Translations under genes and position numbers: made by a program | Notes under the pieces: generated by a model | Told to the model about the DNA's origin: nothing | Seen by the model: the letters and a program-made list of their open reading frames with translations, nothing else | Databases searched by the model: none | Assembly (NCBI GenBank): GCA_036768485.1 | Contig: JAVLUZ010000154.1 | Coordinates: forward strand, 1,007,308 to 1,071,307 | From: Mermis nigrescens | Lineage: Eukaryota; Nematoda; Enoplea; Mermithida; Mermithidae | Direction: 5' to 3' | Length of the DNA: 64,000 nucleotides | Shown here: positions 12,125 to 23,782 of the stretch, in pieces | How the letters are laid out: each line of letters begins with the position of its first letter | Numbering within the stretch: the stretch's first letter is position 1

Positions 12125-14340
12125 ACGTGAGAAACAATGCCCAATTCGCATAAAGAGCTTGGCCTCTATAATCAATGATTCAACTTCAACTCTAACTTTT
12201 TTCGCAATCAGAATAAAGATATGACATTGCAGCACTACTAATGCAAATCTGCCATAAGCCGCATGAAAATGCATGCAAGCTATGCAGCTAGTACTGCGAT
12301 CATTTTGAATATGTGTACGTGATGCTGTCTAATCAACTGGCGTTCTTTACCGAATCTGATAAAAAAGTCTAATTTAATCGAATCAGACACAGAAAATAGC
12401 CTTAAATATCATACAAGAAGTACAATGGAATGCGCCATTTTCGGATAAACTTAGCTTTAGTATAAATACATGTAAGAGACTCTAAATATACATGCAAGCT
12501 TATGTAAGGCTTGTGTGATGCTAATTGCAACCGTATTCAATTTCTTCGCTCGATTCGATCCCCCAAACGCATTTGCATACTATTTGTACTGTATTATACA
12601 TATGTATATATTAGCAGTCATATAAGGGCTTGATTTGCGTATGATATTATAATGCAAAGATGATGACTGTACGTCATATAGCAAAACATTTAAGGTAGGT
12701 AGAACAAAAAAAAGTCGAGATAGAGCTCTCACGGTGGTTGGCCGGATAAACGAAATTCCAAGCAATGCATCGATGTGTGACACTAAACCTGAGGAATAAA
12801 GTTAGAAAAATTATCCAGCGTCGGAGCCGTTTTTGGGCAATACGACAAATATCTAAATACGTATGAAGTGAACAGAAAAGCTAATTTGACTGAAAAAATG
12901 AAACCCTGATAAAAGCAGAGTGAGTATAAAAACGTTGTACCTACATCAGTCTCAAGGGAGGGAAACATTTTTTCGATGTTGACAATGTCAGAAAGCGTAT
13001 TATTTGCCAATTGTCGTTCAAGAATCAAGATGCATTTCATTATCAGATGCATATTTATTTATTTATGTTCCTTCTATTCCTCAAGTTTTTTATTCCCGAT
13101 AAAGATCTGGACAACTTTTGACCTTGAATTTTATTATCAAAACGTAGCTCTAATCTGCTTATAGCCACGCATGCAGCTTATTTTCGCAAATTTCCTTGAA
13201 TTTTTTCTTAAAAAAAATAGACGGCTTAAAACTTTAGCGAAAAGAAGCACATAATATTTATTTTACAAAATTTTTGCCGGTTAGTAAATTACGAACTTAT
13301 CCGATTTTATATTAAATTTCAAAAAATTATGACGTATTACGTTATTTTTGAGTTTAATTAAACATTTTGAGGTTGTATTGAATCAATAAAGCTAAACATC
13401 AGTGATAAGATGGAACGCTGTCTCGATTGGCTGCCAAAAATTTAGATTCAAAGATTTATAAAAACAAATGGCCTATATGCATTAGCTTGAGACATTACGT
13501 AGTTACACCCATTGAGTTAAATCGCAAATCTTATACAGGTTATAGTTTGTTTGATACTCGTAGATAAGGTAAGATAAGATAAGTTAAGAATAATTAAGTT
13601 TAATTAATAATTAAATAGTTAATAACTTAAGATAAGTTCTATGCAGTAAATGAAATGATGGCCTAAAAATGGATGAGAATAGAAATTTTCTGCAATAGTG
13701 CTTGAAATTGACCAGATTGTAGATTAATAATTTAGTTTTATGTAAAATTTATACCAGCTTCGATGCCATTTTTGGCTCAAAAAAGTTTCTGGTGGACCTC
13801 CAAACTGGCCATGTCGTGCATCTAAGTCAACACTAATTACGAATAAGCTAAAAAATGGACATTACCAAAAACAGTGATTCCAAATCGAATAAATTTACCA
13901 TTTTATTTTTATTTAGCCTTCATCGAACGATCTGTTTTGAAATCCTAATTCTCTATGCTGATAAGAGAACAAAAATAAAAACAAATTGGTATGTAGGTAT
14001 CTAAAAAGGCAAACATTTATCACATGACTAGTCAAAATTTAACATGCCAGATTCTTGGAGTAGCGGGAGCCTGAAAATACGAAATAACCATGAAAGGTAT
14101 ATACCTAATTTAGACTTTAATATAGTTCTCTAATGGCGTGATAAAATCGCGAAAAATTAAAAAGACGCACATCAACGGTAAGATAAGAAAAATGTTGTGA
14201 AGAGATCCACAGAAAGAGAGATTCCCTTCCTCGAATATCGTATCTAATATAGATATTTATATAATTATACAATGTATCAATATTTTTATAATGTAACTAT
14301 GAAGCATTTGTTGGCTTGCTTTCCGAATTTAGCTAAGATA
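12125..14340. other. no gene recognised
   Basis: AT-rich DNA between the receptor and the gypsy fossil. Only short GATAAG-like runs near 13565 stand out. Confidence 0.5.
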
Positions 14341-14379
14341 GTAAAAGATTAGTATAAATTAATGAGTAAAAATGGCCAA

Positions 14380-15575
14380 TTTATTTGGAATGAAAAACAT
14401 GCTGAAACATTTGAAAAGGTTAAAGCGGCGTTAGTAAGCTCGCCTGTTTTGAAATTTCCGATTTTTGACGAAAAAAGCTTTTTTGCTAACTACAGGGGCA
14501 AGTAAAGGTGCACTGGGGTCTATCCTTAGCCAACAACGAGATAGTGTCTCTCGGGTTATTGCGCATGCATCACGTGTTTCATAAAAAATAAAGTGCATGA
14601 AAAAATTATGCGACCATCGAGCATTGAGCGCTTTGTATAATTTTGTCAACCAAACAATTTCGGCATTATTTATATGGTTCTCATTTTATTATTGAAACAG
14701 ACCATAAGCCTTTAAAGCGGTTGTTAAATTTGAAAGAACTCAATGGAAAATTAATGCGATGGTCTTTAAAGCTACAAGAATTCGGTTTTGAAATTCGTCA
14801 CATTGCGGGAAAAAACTTGAGGGTCTGATTGGCTTTCAAGAAATTTCGATGTTGCGCCAGTTTTAGCAGTAACACCAAAAAAACGAATTTCAGAAAAATT
14901 CGTAAAATTTTCAATATCTCTTCTACTCGCAGCAGCTGGAATCGCCCAATCGCCCTGCTGAAATAAGGAACGAGTATGATGATTTTAATAATATAATGGC
15001 TCGCATGTAGACCTAAATGGGTAGGGACGATGATGTGGAAAACAGTGGTGCCAAAGTCATGGGTCCCGAGCGTTTTGATCGAACTTCACGATCCTAAATT
15101 TGGCGCTCATTTGGGCATCGCAAGAACAATCAGTCGTATTGTGTAGCGATACTGGTGACCCATAATGGCGTATTACGTAGAGAAATGATGTAAGACACGC
15201 GAAATATCAAAAACGTAAATCAAGTATACCTAGTGTGCGTGCACCTTTACAATGTATACCAGTGAAGGGCCCTGGGACAGAATAGCAGTGCATTGTTTAG
15301 AATATCCGATATCAAAAAAATGGAATCCGTCATGTTGTTGTTTCATGGATTATCTAGCAAAATGGGCTGAGGCATTTCCAATTCCTAATTTGAAAGCTGA
15401 AGCAATAGCACGCATATTTTTGCGAGAAATAGTTCGTAGATTCGGGGCACCTAGGGAACTACTCTCGGATCAGGGTGAAAAATTTACATCCAACCTTATG
15501 CAGGTAATGTGCGCTTTTCTAAAGGTACATAAGGTTATTCCTCTGCATATCGTCCTCAAACGGATTGTCTGGTGA
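14380..15575 (+). pseudogene. fossil Ty3/gypsy retrotransposon pol (RT end, RNase H, integrase)
   Basis: Broken pol in order. The RT end carries ETFEKVKAALVSSPVLKFP near 14400-14480. After a frameshift the RNase H domain carries LLTTGASKGALGSILSQQ, then YGSHFIIETDHKPLKRLL (14643-14825). A zinc-binding remnant with LHDPKFGAHLGIARTISRI lies near 15080-15145. The integrase core (15252-15575) carries DYLAKWAEAFPIP and RRFGAPRELLSDQG. Several stops and frameshifts and no visible LTRs or gag mean it is dead. An R1 element (15620) lies just downstream. Confidence 0.88.
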
Positions 15576-15619
15576 AAAGGTTCAATCGCACTTTATCAGC
15601 ATCATTGTCGAGTCTAGTC

Positions 15620-15879
15620 CATAGGTGGGCGGCACCAAAGTTCTGGGGGAGGTGCAAGATTTGTCAAAAGGTCAAAAAATGGCCTTAAAAATAGTGGTAT
15701 GGCGAAAAAACACCATTTTTCAACGTTTCTCATCGAGCACTATCTATCCATTGGCATCAAAAAATTGCGAAAAAACAAGAAAAAATTCAAAAATTAAATC
15801 TGGGGGGTGTATTTTGGTTTCTGGGGGTATTTTGGTTTCTGGCGGTGCATACCCCCAAAACCCCCCACGCCCAGGTATG
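15620..15879 (+). mobile_element. R1-1: hAT-type MITE with 8-bp TSD GTCTAGTC
   Basis: The R1 family is about 230-275 bp with termini CATACGTGGGC and GCCCAGGTGTG and hallmarks GGTCAAAAAATGGCCTTAAA and TTTCTCATCGAGCACTATCC. This copy is flanked by GTCTAGTC at 15612-15619 and 15880-15887. No coding capacity. Confidence 0.88.
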
Positions 15880-15898
15880 GTCTAGTCTCGAGAGAACC

Positions 15899-16072
15899 TA
15901 TAATCTGTTTCATACATCTTCGGTCATAAATTTTGAAAATATCTCCGACAATAAGCTGGCAGATAGCGATTATAGCATTTATCTGATATATATAATTATC
16001 GTAACCCTCGGCTCACTGTCGATGAAAATTCTTAGAATTTATGCACGAAGTTATGTGAAACAAACTACAGTA
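15899..16072. mobile_element. D1: TATAGTCTGTTTCA-type inverted-repeat MITE
   Basis: The D family has termini TATAGTCTGTTTCACACAA and its complement and a core with CCGACAATAAGCTGACAGAT. Copies are also at 20255, 20921 (half), about 24400, 46926 and 47427. TA at the ends would fit a Tc1/mariner-like mechanism; that is inferred. Confidence 0.7.
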
Positions 16073-16156
16073 GATGGAATGATTATGTAACGTACGTATT
16101 TTTGCGTGTAGAGCTTGCATTTAAGAGTCTGCAGGTATTTCTCCTTAATCTTAATG

Positions 16157-16205
16157 CTTGGGAGAGAAACGCGTTATCCATTGGATAACGCGGTTCTCTC
16201 CCAAG
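16157..16205. other. near-perfect 49-bp palindrome (hairpin)
   Basis: CTTGGGAGAGAAACGCGTTA is followed by its inverted copy with one mismatch, giving arms of about 24 bp and almost no spacer. It lies between element D1 and an orphan ORF. Function unknown. Confidence 0.85.
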
Positions 16206-16268
16206 TCCAGGTAAGAGATCAGCTTGTTCCGAAGAATTATTTTTGGAGCATTCATTCTGTAATAAAAT

Positions 16269-16847
16269 TTGGACAAGACATTGAAAACGATAAGCAGGCC
16301 TCGCGTAGATCATTTACAGAATGCGAAAAGTTTCGAAAACCAAGTAGATTCTACGATCTCTACGAAAAATATTAAGCATTCAAAAAAGAGACAGTTTATT
16401 AAGTTAGACATTTTGAACGAAAATCGCAGGAATTTGGCCTCTTTCGTTTATTTCGGGTACGGCTTTGATTTGGACAAGGAGCAGCAGAGATATGGATTTT
16501 TCTGGCATATCGAAATCGAAAAATTTAAGCGTAGCATGGTTTATTATTCCGCCGCGATGCGCTTAGCGTTTCGGGTGTTACATAGATTATTTTGGGCGAA
16601 AAATGGTTTTCGGGAAAATGGTTCACGTGCGTTTGGCCTCGTGTCACTGTTTAGTCAGGAGGGAGAAGTCCCTAAATTATCGTCGGATGAACGGTTGGCG
16701 GCGGATATAGAAAATCTGGTGGTCACTGTGAAGGATGATTTAGTGATGGTTGACGATGGTGAGATGGATGTCGTCGAAGTTTGCGAGCCGAGCAAGCCTG
16801 ATTGGGGGTGGGGGCAAAGGTTTGCGAATTTGCCGATTTGTTGCTAA
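16269..16847 (+). CDS. orphan ORF, 192 codons, unrecognised; possible mobile-element remnant
   Basis: One of the longest ORFs in the window outside recognised genes. It has less AT than its flanks and a mixed composition: Lys/Arg-rich first half, aromatic middle (FVYFGYGFDLDK, FRVLHRLFWAK), acidic Val-rich end (VVTVKDDLVMVDDGEMDVVE). I recognise no family. It runs into R1-2 at 16856, and similar GC-rich, coding-like DNA resumes after R1-3 at 17371, so an older gene or element fragment was probably interrupted by two MITEs. The start is arbitrary; no splice sites were assigned. Confidence 0.35.
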   Translation: MDKTLKTISRPRVDHLQNAKSFENQVDSTISTKNIKHSKKRQFIKLDILNENRRNLASFVYFGYGFDLDKEQQRYGFFWHIEIEKFKRSMVYYSAAMRLAFRVLHRLFWAKNGFRENGSRAFGLVSLFSQEGEVPKLSSDERLAADIENLVVTVKDDLVMVDDGEMDVVEVCEPSKPDWGWGQRFANLPICC

Positions 16848-16855
16848 CGGCGGAT

Positions 16856-17101
16856 CATGTCACGCAGCACCAAAATTCTGGGAAGGGGTGCAAGATTTTC
16901 AAAGATCAAAAAATTGTCCTAAAAATGGTAGCATGACAAAAACACCATTTTAAACGTTTCTCATCGAGCAGCACTATCCATTGGCATCAAAAAATTGCGA
17001 AAAAACAGAAAAATTTCAAAAATTGAATTCTGGGGGTATTTTGGTTACTGGGGGTATTTGAACTTCTGGGGGTGCATAAACCCCTCCCACGCCTACGTGT
17101 G
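16856..17101 (+). mobile_element. R1-2: hAT-type MITE
   Basis: Begins CATGTCACGCAGCACC and ends GCCTACGTGTG, followed by GTCACGAC. The interior matches R1. It sits directly beside R1-3 with one copy of GTCACGAC between them. Confidence 0.8.
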
Positions 17102-17109
17102 GTCACGAC

Positions 17110-17369
17110 GATACATGGGCCGCACCGAAATTCTGGGGGAGTGCAACATTTTTCAAAGATAAAAAAATGGTCTTAAAAATAATGGTATGGCGAAAAAACA
17201 CCATTTTTCAACGTTTCTCATCGAGCACTATCAACGGACAACAAAAAATTGCGAAAACGAAACATTAAAATTTCAAAAAAAATTCTGTGGTTATTCTGGT
17301 TTCTGGGAGGGGTATTCAGCTTTCTGGGAGTTGCATACCCCTCAAGCCCTGCCCCCACGCCCATGTGTG
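17110..17369 (+). mobile_element. R1-3: hAT-type MITE with TSD GTCACGAC
   Basis: GTCACGAC lies on both sides (17102-17109 and 17370-17377). The target was the right flank of R1-2, giving a two-element cluster. Confidence 0.85.
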
Positions 17370-17370
17370 G

Positions 17371-17702
17371 TCACGACTGATGTCCGGGCATTTCGCTGAT
17401 TCAAAGCGTGAGTGGAATCAAACCGCACAAGAGTATCTTGTGGGACGGGTGGAGTGGAGTCCTATGGTAAGTCGTGTCATCAGCATGCATCAACCATGGA
17501 GAGAATTCTGCATAGCTGATTGGAGGTTCTGGTGCCGAGTCACCAGGGTTCGCATAAAGAGCCTGCGTTGCGTAAGGCCGCGTCGAATTTGGATCGACAA
17601 CCTCGTTCGTTTAGCGTGGCTTTCCGTACAATGTTTCCTCGTAGTGCTGCTGCTCGTTTGCAATTTAGAGCTCGGAAAAACCAGCTTAGCAATGCAGTAT
17701 CA
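17371..17702 (+). pseudogene. coding-like remnant after R1-3, unrecognised
   Basis: GC-rich DNA with open frames in two phases, one of them basic (ALRKAASNLDRQPRSFSVAF then MFPRSAAARLQFRARK). Probably the continuation of the sequence before R1-2. No family recognised; frame breaks suggest a dead fragment. Confidence 0.3.
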
Positions 17703-18118
17703 TCTAGAGTTTGGGTTCGCGAATTCTGGGGTGGGGGTCAGGCCCGAAAATTTTTTTAAAAAGTACCTTGTTTGGGCTAAAAAACTATTGGTACCTGTCA
17801 AAGACACTGTTTTTTGATGTTTCAGACAATGCTCGCTTTTTCTAGAACATAAAAACGTAGAAGAAATCCAAAAAATATGAAAAAAATTGAGTAAATTGAG
17901 CAAAATATAGTCAAAAAATATGCATTTGGGGCGAAGCGCCGAAAATTTGAGATTTTTAAGCCACAAATGAGCTAAAAACGCCTAAAAAGGCACACTTTTT
18001 ACAAATTTTACCAACTTTTACAAAAAGTCGACTTTTCTGGGGGTCGCAGCCATTTAGCGGGGGGTCAGTTGCCATTCTGGGTTGGGTTGGGTCGAACCCC
18101 CTCCAAGAACACGTATGG
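17703..18118 (-). repeat. R3 element, minus orientation
   Basis: Ends (as its start on the minus strand) in CATACGTGTTCTTGGAGGGG and carries the R3 phrases on the minus strand, including the GGCGCTTCGCCCC hairpin core near 17935. Confidence 0.75.
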
Positions 18119-18125
18119 TGTTAAG

Positions 18126-20254
18126 CCTTAATTCTGACAAACGTCAGGGTTGTATGTGACCACAAAGGGCGGAGGAATGTAACCATGATGCTTTTGTTGG
18201 CTTGATTTAATGATAAAGAGTGTTTCATTCGAATGTTGTAAGGCGTCTCAAATAACTTAGTAGATTATTTTCATGTTGAAAAATCTATGCACGATTAATT
18301 TCGTGTAATTTTCGTCGCAGTAAGACATTTCGAGACAAAAAGGTTAGTCTTTTTCGTAAAAGACGCCAAGTTGTTTGGCGTCGGTTTTTCGGCGTCGTTT
18401 GCCTTGCCTGGAACTTAATGTTTTTATACACTTGTTTGCAGCAGTGTCTTAGAATAGCGCACGATATCACGATATAGCAAGGGGGCGGTGGGCCTAGAAT
18501 TTATTGCATATCTTATTTCTTATTTCTGATTTCTTGGATTAAGGAACAAGCTAGTTTTTAGATATATTTGGCTTGTTTCAATATTATACATTATATAAGT
18601 AACGATTTAAGAAGTTTTCGCATCTGACTGAATAATTATTCGCAATCTTCCAGTCTTTCACTTATTTTTAAAAATTTTAATTCTTGAGAAAACCATTTAC
18701 GAACAGAATTTAAAAAAAAATTGTTTCATTTTTTTCAACAATCCTTTCAGACGCTAGAACGGCTTAACGTTTTGTGAACATTTGGGAAGCCTTTCCAAGT
18801 TTAAGGTTCCTTAAAACTAAACTTTTCTTTACCATTATATCTTTAACGCTAAGCTGTTTCAAAAATAAGTAAAACATTATTTATACGGGCTTGATAAAAA
18901 TTAAAGCAAACAATAACTCCGTTAACCCGATAATTGAATGCGGCACCAACAAAACAGCGGGGTTGTATTTTTTAATGAGAAAATGCAATCGAAAACATTC
19001 CGGACTTCTAAAATGTTTTCTGTTCGGTTAAGCAAAATCATAAAAATCTAGTAAAACAAACACACTGCGTTGATTTAGTCGCTCTAAGATATCGAGTCAA
19101 AAACGTCGATGTTTGTGCAATCATGACAAAAAATACAAAAAAGTACGACCCCCACACTATGGAATGCCGCAGGACTCCCCAATGAGTGACCAGCAGCAGA
19201 ACCTTTGCGTGCATGCTGTTCACTCAGATAAAAACAGCAATCTGTCCAATCAAACCCACCGTTCCGCAGCTAATACCCAACCAGAATGAAAAACTCCGCC
19301 ACTAAAGTACATAATTTAGCCGGAAAAAATAGCCAAGTACACATAGGTATATATAATCCCATCAATAAAAAACATAATCACCGGATAGATGGCGGCACAT
19401 GTGGCATTTCTTTCTTTTACTTCCCAAATATCATCAAAGAATACCTTGATACCTCTACGCTAAACCGTGCGAGCAAACGCGATGAATGGCGAAAAAGAAC
19501 GGAAAATATGGTCCTTTTTTGCGTGCTTAACGAATTTAGCGAATGTTGTGGAACATTATGCTTATATTTATTTATAGAAAGCCCCGCGGCGCCAAGATCC
19601 GGTGAATAAAAACGGCTGCTTTGTGCCAGAAAAAGCCGAAAAAACGCGTTTTATGCATTAAGCCATAAACAGCGGGCGAGCGTAAGCATTAGCCGCGTTT
19701 CGCGTTGCTATATTATGCAAATTAGGCGAGTAGCTAGGGATTAAAAATAATTTGTTGGCGTCTAACTTACATCATCAGTGACGAGATAGTACGGGCGTTT
19801 TTTTGCGACAGATAACGAAAGGGCTGCGGTTAATATGATGAGATGAATTACGGTTTTAAATAGCCGCATCGGCGAAATCGATCCTGATTTTTCGTAAGAT
19901 TTTTTCTACTGAAATGCGCTAAATTTGCTTACTCATATTAAGTGCGCCAAAATCTTAGTACTTAGTGTCCCAGCAACAATGCGAGACGAATTTAAACAAA
20001 ATTGTCAGCTTGAACACCCCTCCCATCTTGCGCAAATTCGTTATATTTTTTCAATTAAATCTTTTATTATAATAGGACCTACTGTAGGGACAAAAATACA
20101 ATAGTCGTTTTGTATGCACGAAATCCGAATCGTTAAGAGGCAAGTCTGAAACATTATCCAGCTTCAATAATTTCGTAAAACAATTTAAGCAGCTTCAAAA
20201 CAATTTTTTAAAACAATACGAGCCACAATGTCCAAGTCATACGGGAAGAGCTTC
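18126..20254. other. no gene recognised
   Basis: Unique-looking AT-rich DNA with short open frames only; nothing further supported. Confidence 0.5.
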
Positions 20255-20427
20255 TATAGTCTGTTTCGCATAAGTTGGGGCATAAATTTTGAGAATTTTT
20301 TCGAAATTAAAGTAAGCCGACAGATTACGATAATTAGAAATCAATCAATGCTATAATCGTAATCTGTCGGCTTATTGTCGAACGTAGTTTTTAAATTTAT
20401 ACCCAAACTTGTATGAAACAGACTATA
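20255..20427. mobile_element. D2: TATAGTCTGTTTC-type MITE, palindromic subtype
   Basis: Starts TATAGTCTGTTTCGCATAAG and ends CTTGTATGAAACAGACTATA. The inner copies of AAGCCGACAGATTACGATAA and its complement make nearly the whole element one hairpin. A half copy of the D family lies at about 20921-21010. Confidence 0.75.
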
Positions 20428-21944
20428 ATTCACGAATTTAACCGCAGGAAATAAATCTTATTACGTTATTAAATAAATAAAATAGGTTGGTCCAATATTG
20501 TCAAAATTTAAGCTGAGGACCTTAAGGCATTTTACTCTAGAATTACCACGCCAAATATAGCAAAAAAGGACGACTCGCGACGATTTAATAATGCATAAAC
20601 TGCGAAAGTACCACCACCTAAATCTAATGTATGTATGTAGGTACATAAATGCGTATGTATTTACGCTCACAAATTATTCAAAGTAAGTGTAGTATGTGAA
20701 TTATGCAAATTCTCAGCGAACATGTTCATTTAGCCTTGATTCCCTGCTGTACAATTAGATTAAATCTTAAATGCGGGCAGATTACTTTTCTGACAGAGAA
20801 TCAATGCACGAGTCTACGATTCATGTGTACATATGTACATATGTATGAATCAAATAAAAAATTATCCCAATATACCTTAATCAAAAATTATGTTATCGCG
20901 GCCGCGATGAGTTTAATTTATAAGCCTGTTTTACACAAGTTCGGTCATAAATTTTAAAACTATCTCCGACAATAAGCTGACAGATTTGAATATAGCATTG
21001 ACCCTCGGCTTACTGTCGTCGAATAGTTATCTGAATGGCTCACAAGCTTCTTTTGCACATCTGAAAACAATTATACATATTGCATGAATATTAAGAATAA
21101 AATGAAAAAGGTGATAAATCGAAGCTTAAAAACGATAGACAAACTCAGGTTTTAATTTTCCCCGTGGAACTCCCTTTCAGTACAGCCATCTTTTTCTTCT
21201 AAGAAAATTTTAAAAGACATTGCATTTATTTGAAAAGTAACAAAATGAACGCGTCAAGCCCGAATCTATTTTTTAGACTGCTTCTGGCTACTACATACTT
21301 CCTGGTGCGCAATCAAATCGCAAATACTACACAAGCAATTATCGATCCACAATGGAATCAGTTTTTGAACTTTTACTCATTATTATACAACTTATTTCTG
21401 CTCACTCTTGACCTTTTGTCTTTACGTTCGCTTTGGACGAACTAACGAAATCATTGAATTTTTCAAAACTTAAAAAATAATGTCTGTGTCTGAAAAATTC
21501 TAACCTACTTTTTATCCTTAACTAGCAAATGGGGCGCTTCGCTGCGCCATCTGCTAGAGTGTTTGTAAACAAATAACATCTTAACCAGTAATTGGTATAA
21601 AAAATTCAATGACTCAGCAATGGATCGGCGAGCGGTTTTTATATTTTTTATATCTAGCTGAGCTGCCCGGCGTTGCCCTGGCTGAACTTAGGCCTGATAG
21701 CTGTATGGGATTGAGATGTCTCTTGTATTGTTTTATTTTTTCGGGACTTTTGATGTTTTTGGGATATTTCTGAAAAATTGTTGGTAAAAACATATTGTAT
21801 TTTTTAAATTTTTTAAAACTGTCTTTTGTCAACCATTTCTTTGATTAAATCCATATTTCTGACGTTATAGAATGGTTCTGAGAATTCTTTATCCTAAATC
21901 ATATTTTTGATGTTCTGGGATGTTCTGGAAATTATACCATTAGA

Positions 21945-22190
21945 TGGTTTGGGATGTTTAAAATTTTTTTTGATCATAACCATATTTTTAAGGTTTTGAA
22001 ATATAAAAAAATTTTTTGGTCCAAAAACCATACTTTTGATGTTTTTGGAAATTTAAAAATTTTTTTTGGTCAAAACCATATTTTTGATGTTTTGGGGTGT
22101 TAAAAATTTTTTTGGTCAAAACCATTTTTTTTGATGTTTTAGGATGTTTAAAGATTTTTTTGGTGCAAACCATATTTTCGATGTTTTGGG
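21945..22190. repeat. tandem repeat, unit about 47 bp, about six copies
   Basis: Repeated unit beginning GTTTTGGGATGTTTAAAA and containing TTTTGGTCAAAACCATATTT. It creates a spurious minus-strand ORF with a repeating KHQKYGFDQK motif. Confidence 0.8.
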
Positions 22191-22216
22191 ACACCAATCT
22201 TACAGCACAGGATATG

Positions 22217-22430
22217 TTATAGCACTGGGTGTGGTATATCACGTCCTATCTTGTAGCATGGGGTATATTTTATCACGTCCTATCTTGTAACACTGGATAT
22301 GTTATGTCACGTCCTATCTTATAGCATGGGGCATGTTATATCACGTCCTATTGTATAGCATGGGGTATGTTACATCACGTCCTATTGTATAGCATTGAGT
22401 ATGTTGTATCAAGTCCTATCTTATAGCGTC
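22217..22430. repeat. tandem repeat, 34-bp unit, about six copies
   Basis: Unit like ATAGCATGGGGTATGTTATA followed by TCACGTCCTATCTT. It directly follows the 47-bp array but is a different sequence. Confidence 0.85.
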
Positions 22431-22533
22431 GGGTTCAACTTTGTACAATGTTCAACTTTGCCCTCATTGTAAACAAATGCAAAAAGTTGCATATTAAATT
22501 AGCCGCTAGAAGCCAAAACATTTGGATTTGTAT

Positions 22534-22590
22534 TTTCGAAAGCCGCATGTTTGCTGCTTTCTTTCGAAAGCCGCATGTTTGCTGCTTTCG
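22534..22590. repeat. 28-bp tandem duplication
   Basis: TTTCGAAAGCCGCATGTTTG plus CTGCTTTC occurs twice in a row without change. Confidence 0.8.
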
Positions 22591-23782
22591 ATTGCTTCGC
22601 ATTAAATTTCACGCGCGCTGGTTTACAAGGTCAAAAATTTTGACTTGGTGCAAGCTCTTTTTCAGTGATTAATCATGTTTATAAGTACCCGTACGTGATT
22701 TCCTTTCAGCCCGTCTCATACATGTTTTATGATGCCAGATCGTATATTTAAATTAGCGAATATGGAATCAGCGGTCCCAGAAGTCACAGGGGCTAAATTT
22801 TGGAAGCAACAGTCAATCTGTGCTTCTGCAAAAAGACAAAACCCTAAATTTTACGCTATGCATAGGGTACCTTTGGGCTCTCGTATCTCAGAAACCAATC
22901 CGTGAATTTTCTTCAAATTCTACAGTAAGGTCAGTCATAAGATATCCAATATTGGTCGAAACTTTAAAAAAATTTATCCGCTGCGATTTGAGATATTTGA
23001 TAAAATACACTTGTAAATCACGTTTTTCTTACGGCATCACATCAGTTTACACTGTAGTGTAAAGTGGTTCACACCAGTCGATAGCGCATAAAAAGTTGAT
23101 CTAGGGTGGCTTTAAAATTTTACCCTGCGGCTATTGCATAAGCGGCTAGAGCTCGCAAAACCTGTTACATAAATCCATAGTTTCCGGGTTTCAGGAGTCC
23201 GATCGAGCCATGTTAATCAAAAAATTGTAATTAGCGCCCGAGAATACCCAGTGAGTGAAAATGTAAGTATCACAAAATTATCCAGTAAAAACCTTTTTGC
23301 CTCACAGACACGCACACACTCACACAACTCGAAATTAAGATTATTCACAAGTAAAATATCAAAACGTTATATGTACAGCACGACGGAACGTTTGTATGTT
23401 TTATCTGAAAATTACAATATGATGGGGGCATCCGATATCCTCGTCACGCGAGCGAAATTCTACATGCACCCTTTCCCTGCATCTTCCGCTCTGAAAGCCT
23501 GCGGGGCTGCTGGGAGTGGACGCCCCGGTCCGACAAAAGATGCAAAATGGTACTGAAAAACGAAAGGAACTTCAAAATGTATGCAAAAACGCTGGAATTC
23601 ACATTTAAACGATGTTATGTCCTCTGCGATTTGCCTTTTCAAGCGATTTGCGATCAATTGTTAAAGTTGAAGATGTGCCAGGGTGCGCTGATAGTGTGAC
23701 CGTCGCAACTGCGGTCCCACATGTGAAAAAAGAAAAATGACGCCAAAATACAAAAGAAGCTTAAAAATTTTTGCAAAAACAC

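Noticed and set aside
14643..15575. Active gypsy retrotransposon
   Set aside because: Frameshifts and stops between every domain and no LTRs; a fossil.
15625..15885. ORFs with the phrase [20 protein letters not shown] and similar, at many sites
   Set aside because: Recurring translations of R1 copies in different frames; R1 has no conserved reading frame.
21988..22242. 84-codon frame with repeating KYGFDQK
   Set aside because: Produced by the 47-bp tandem array; non-coding in other phases and no start context.
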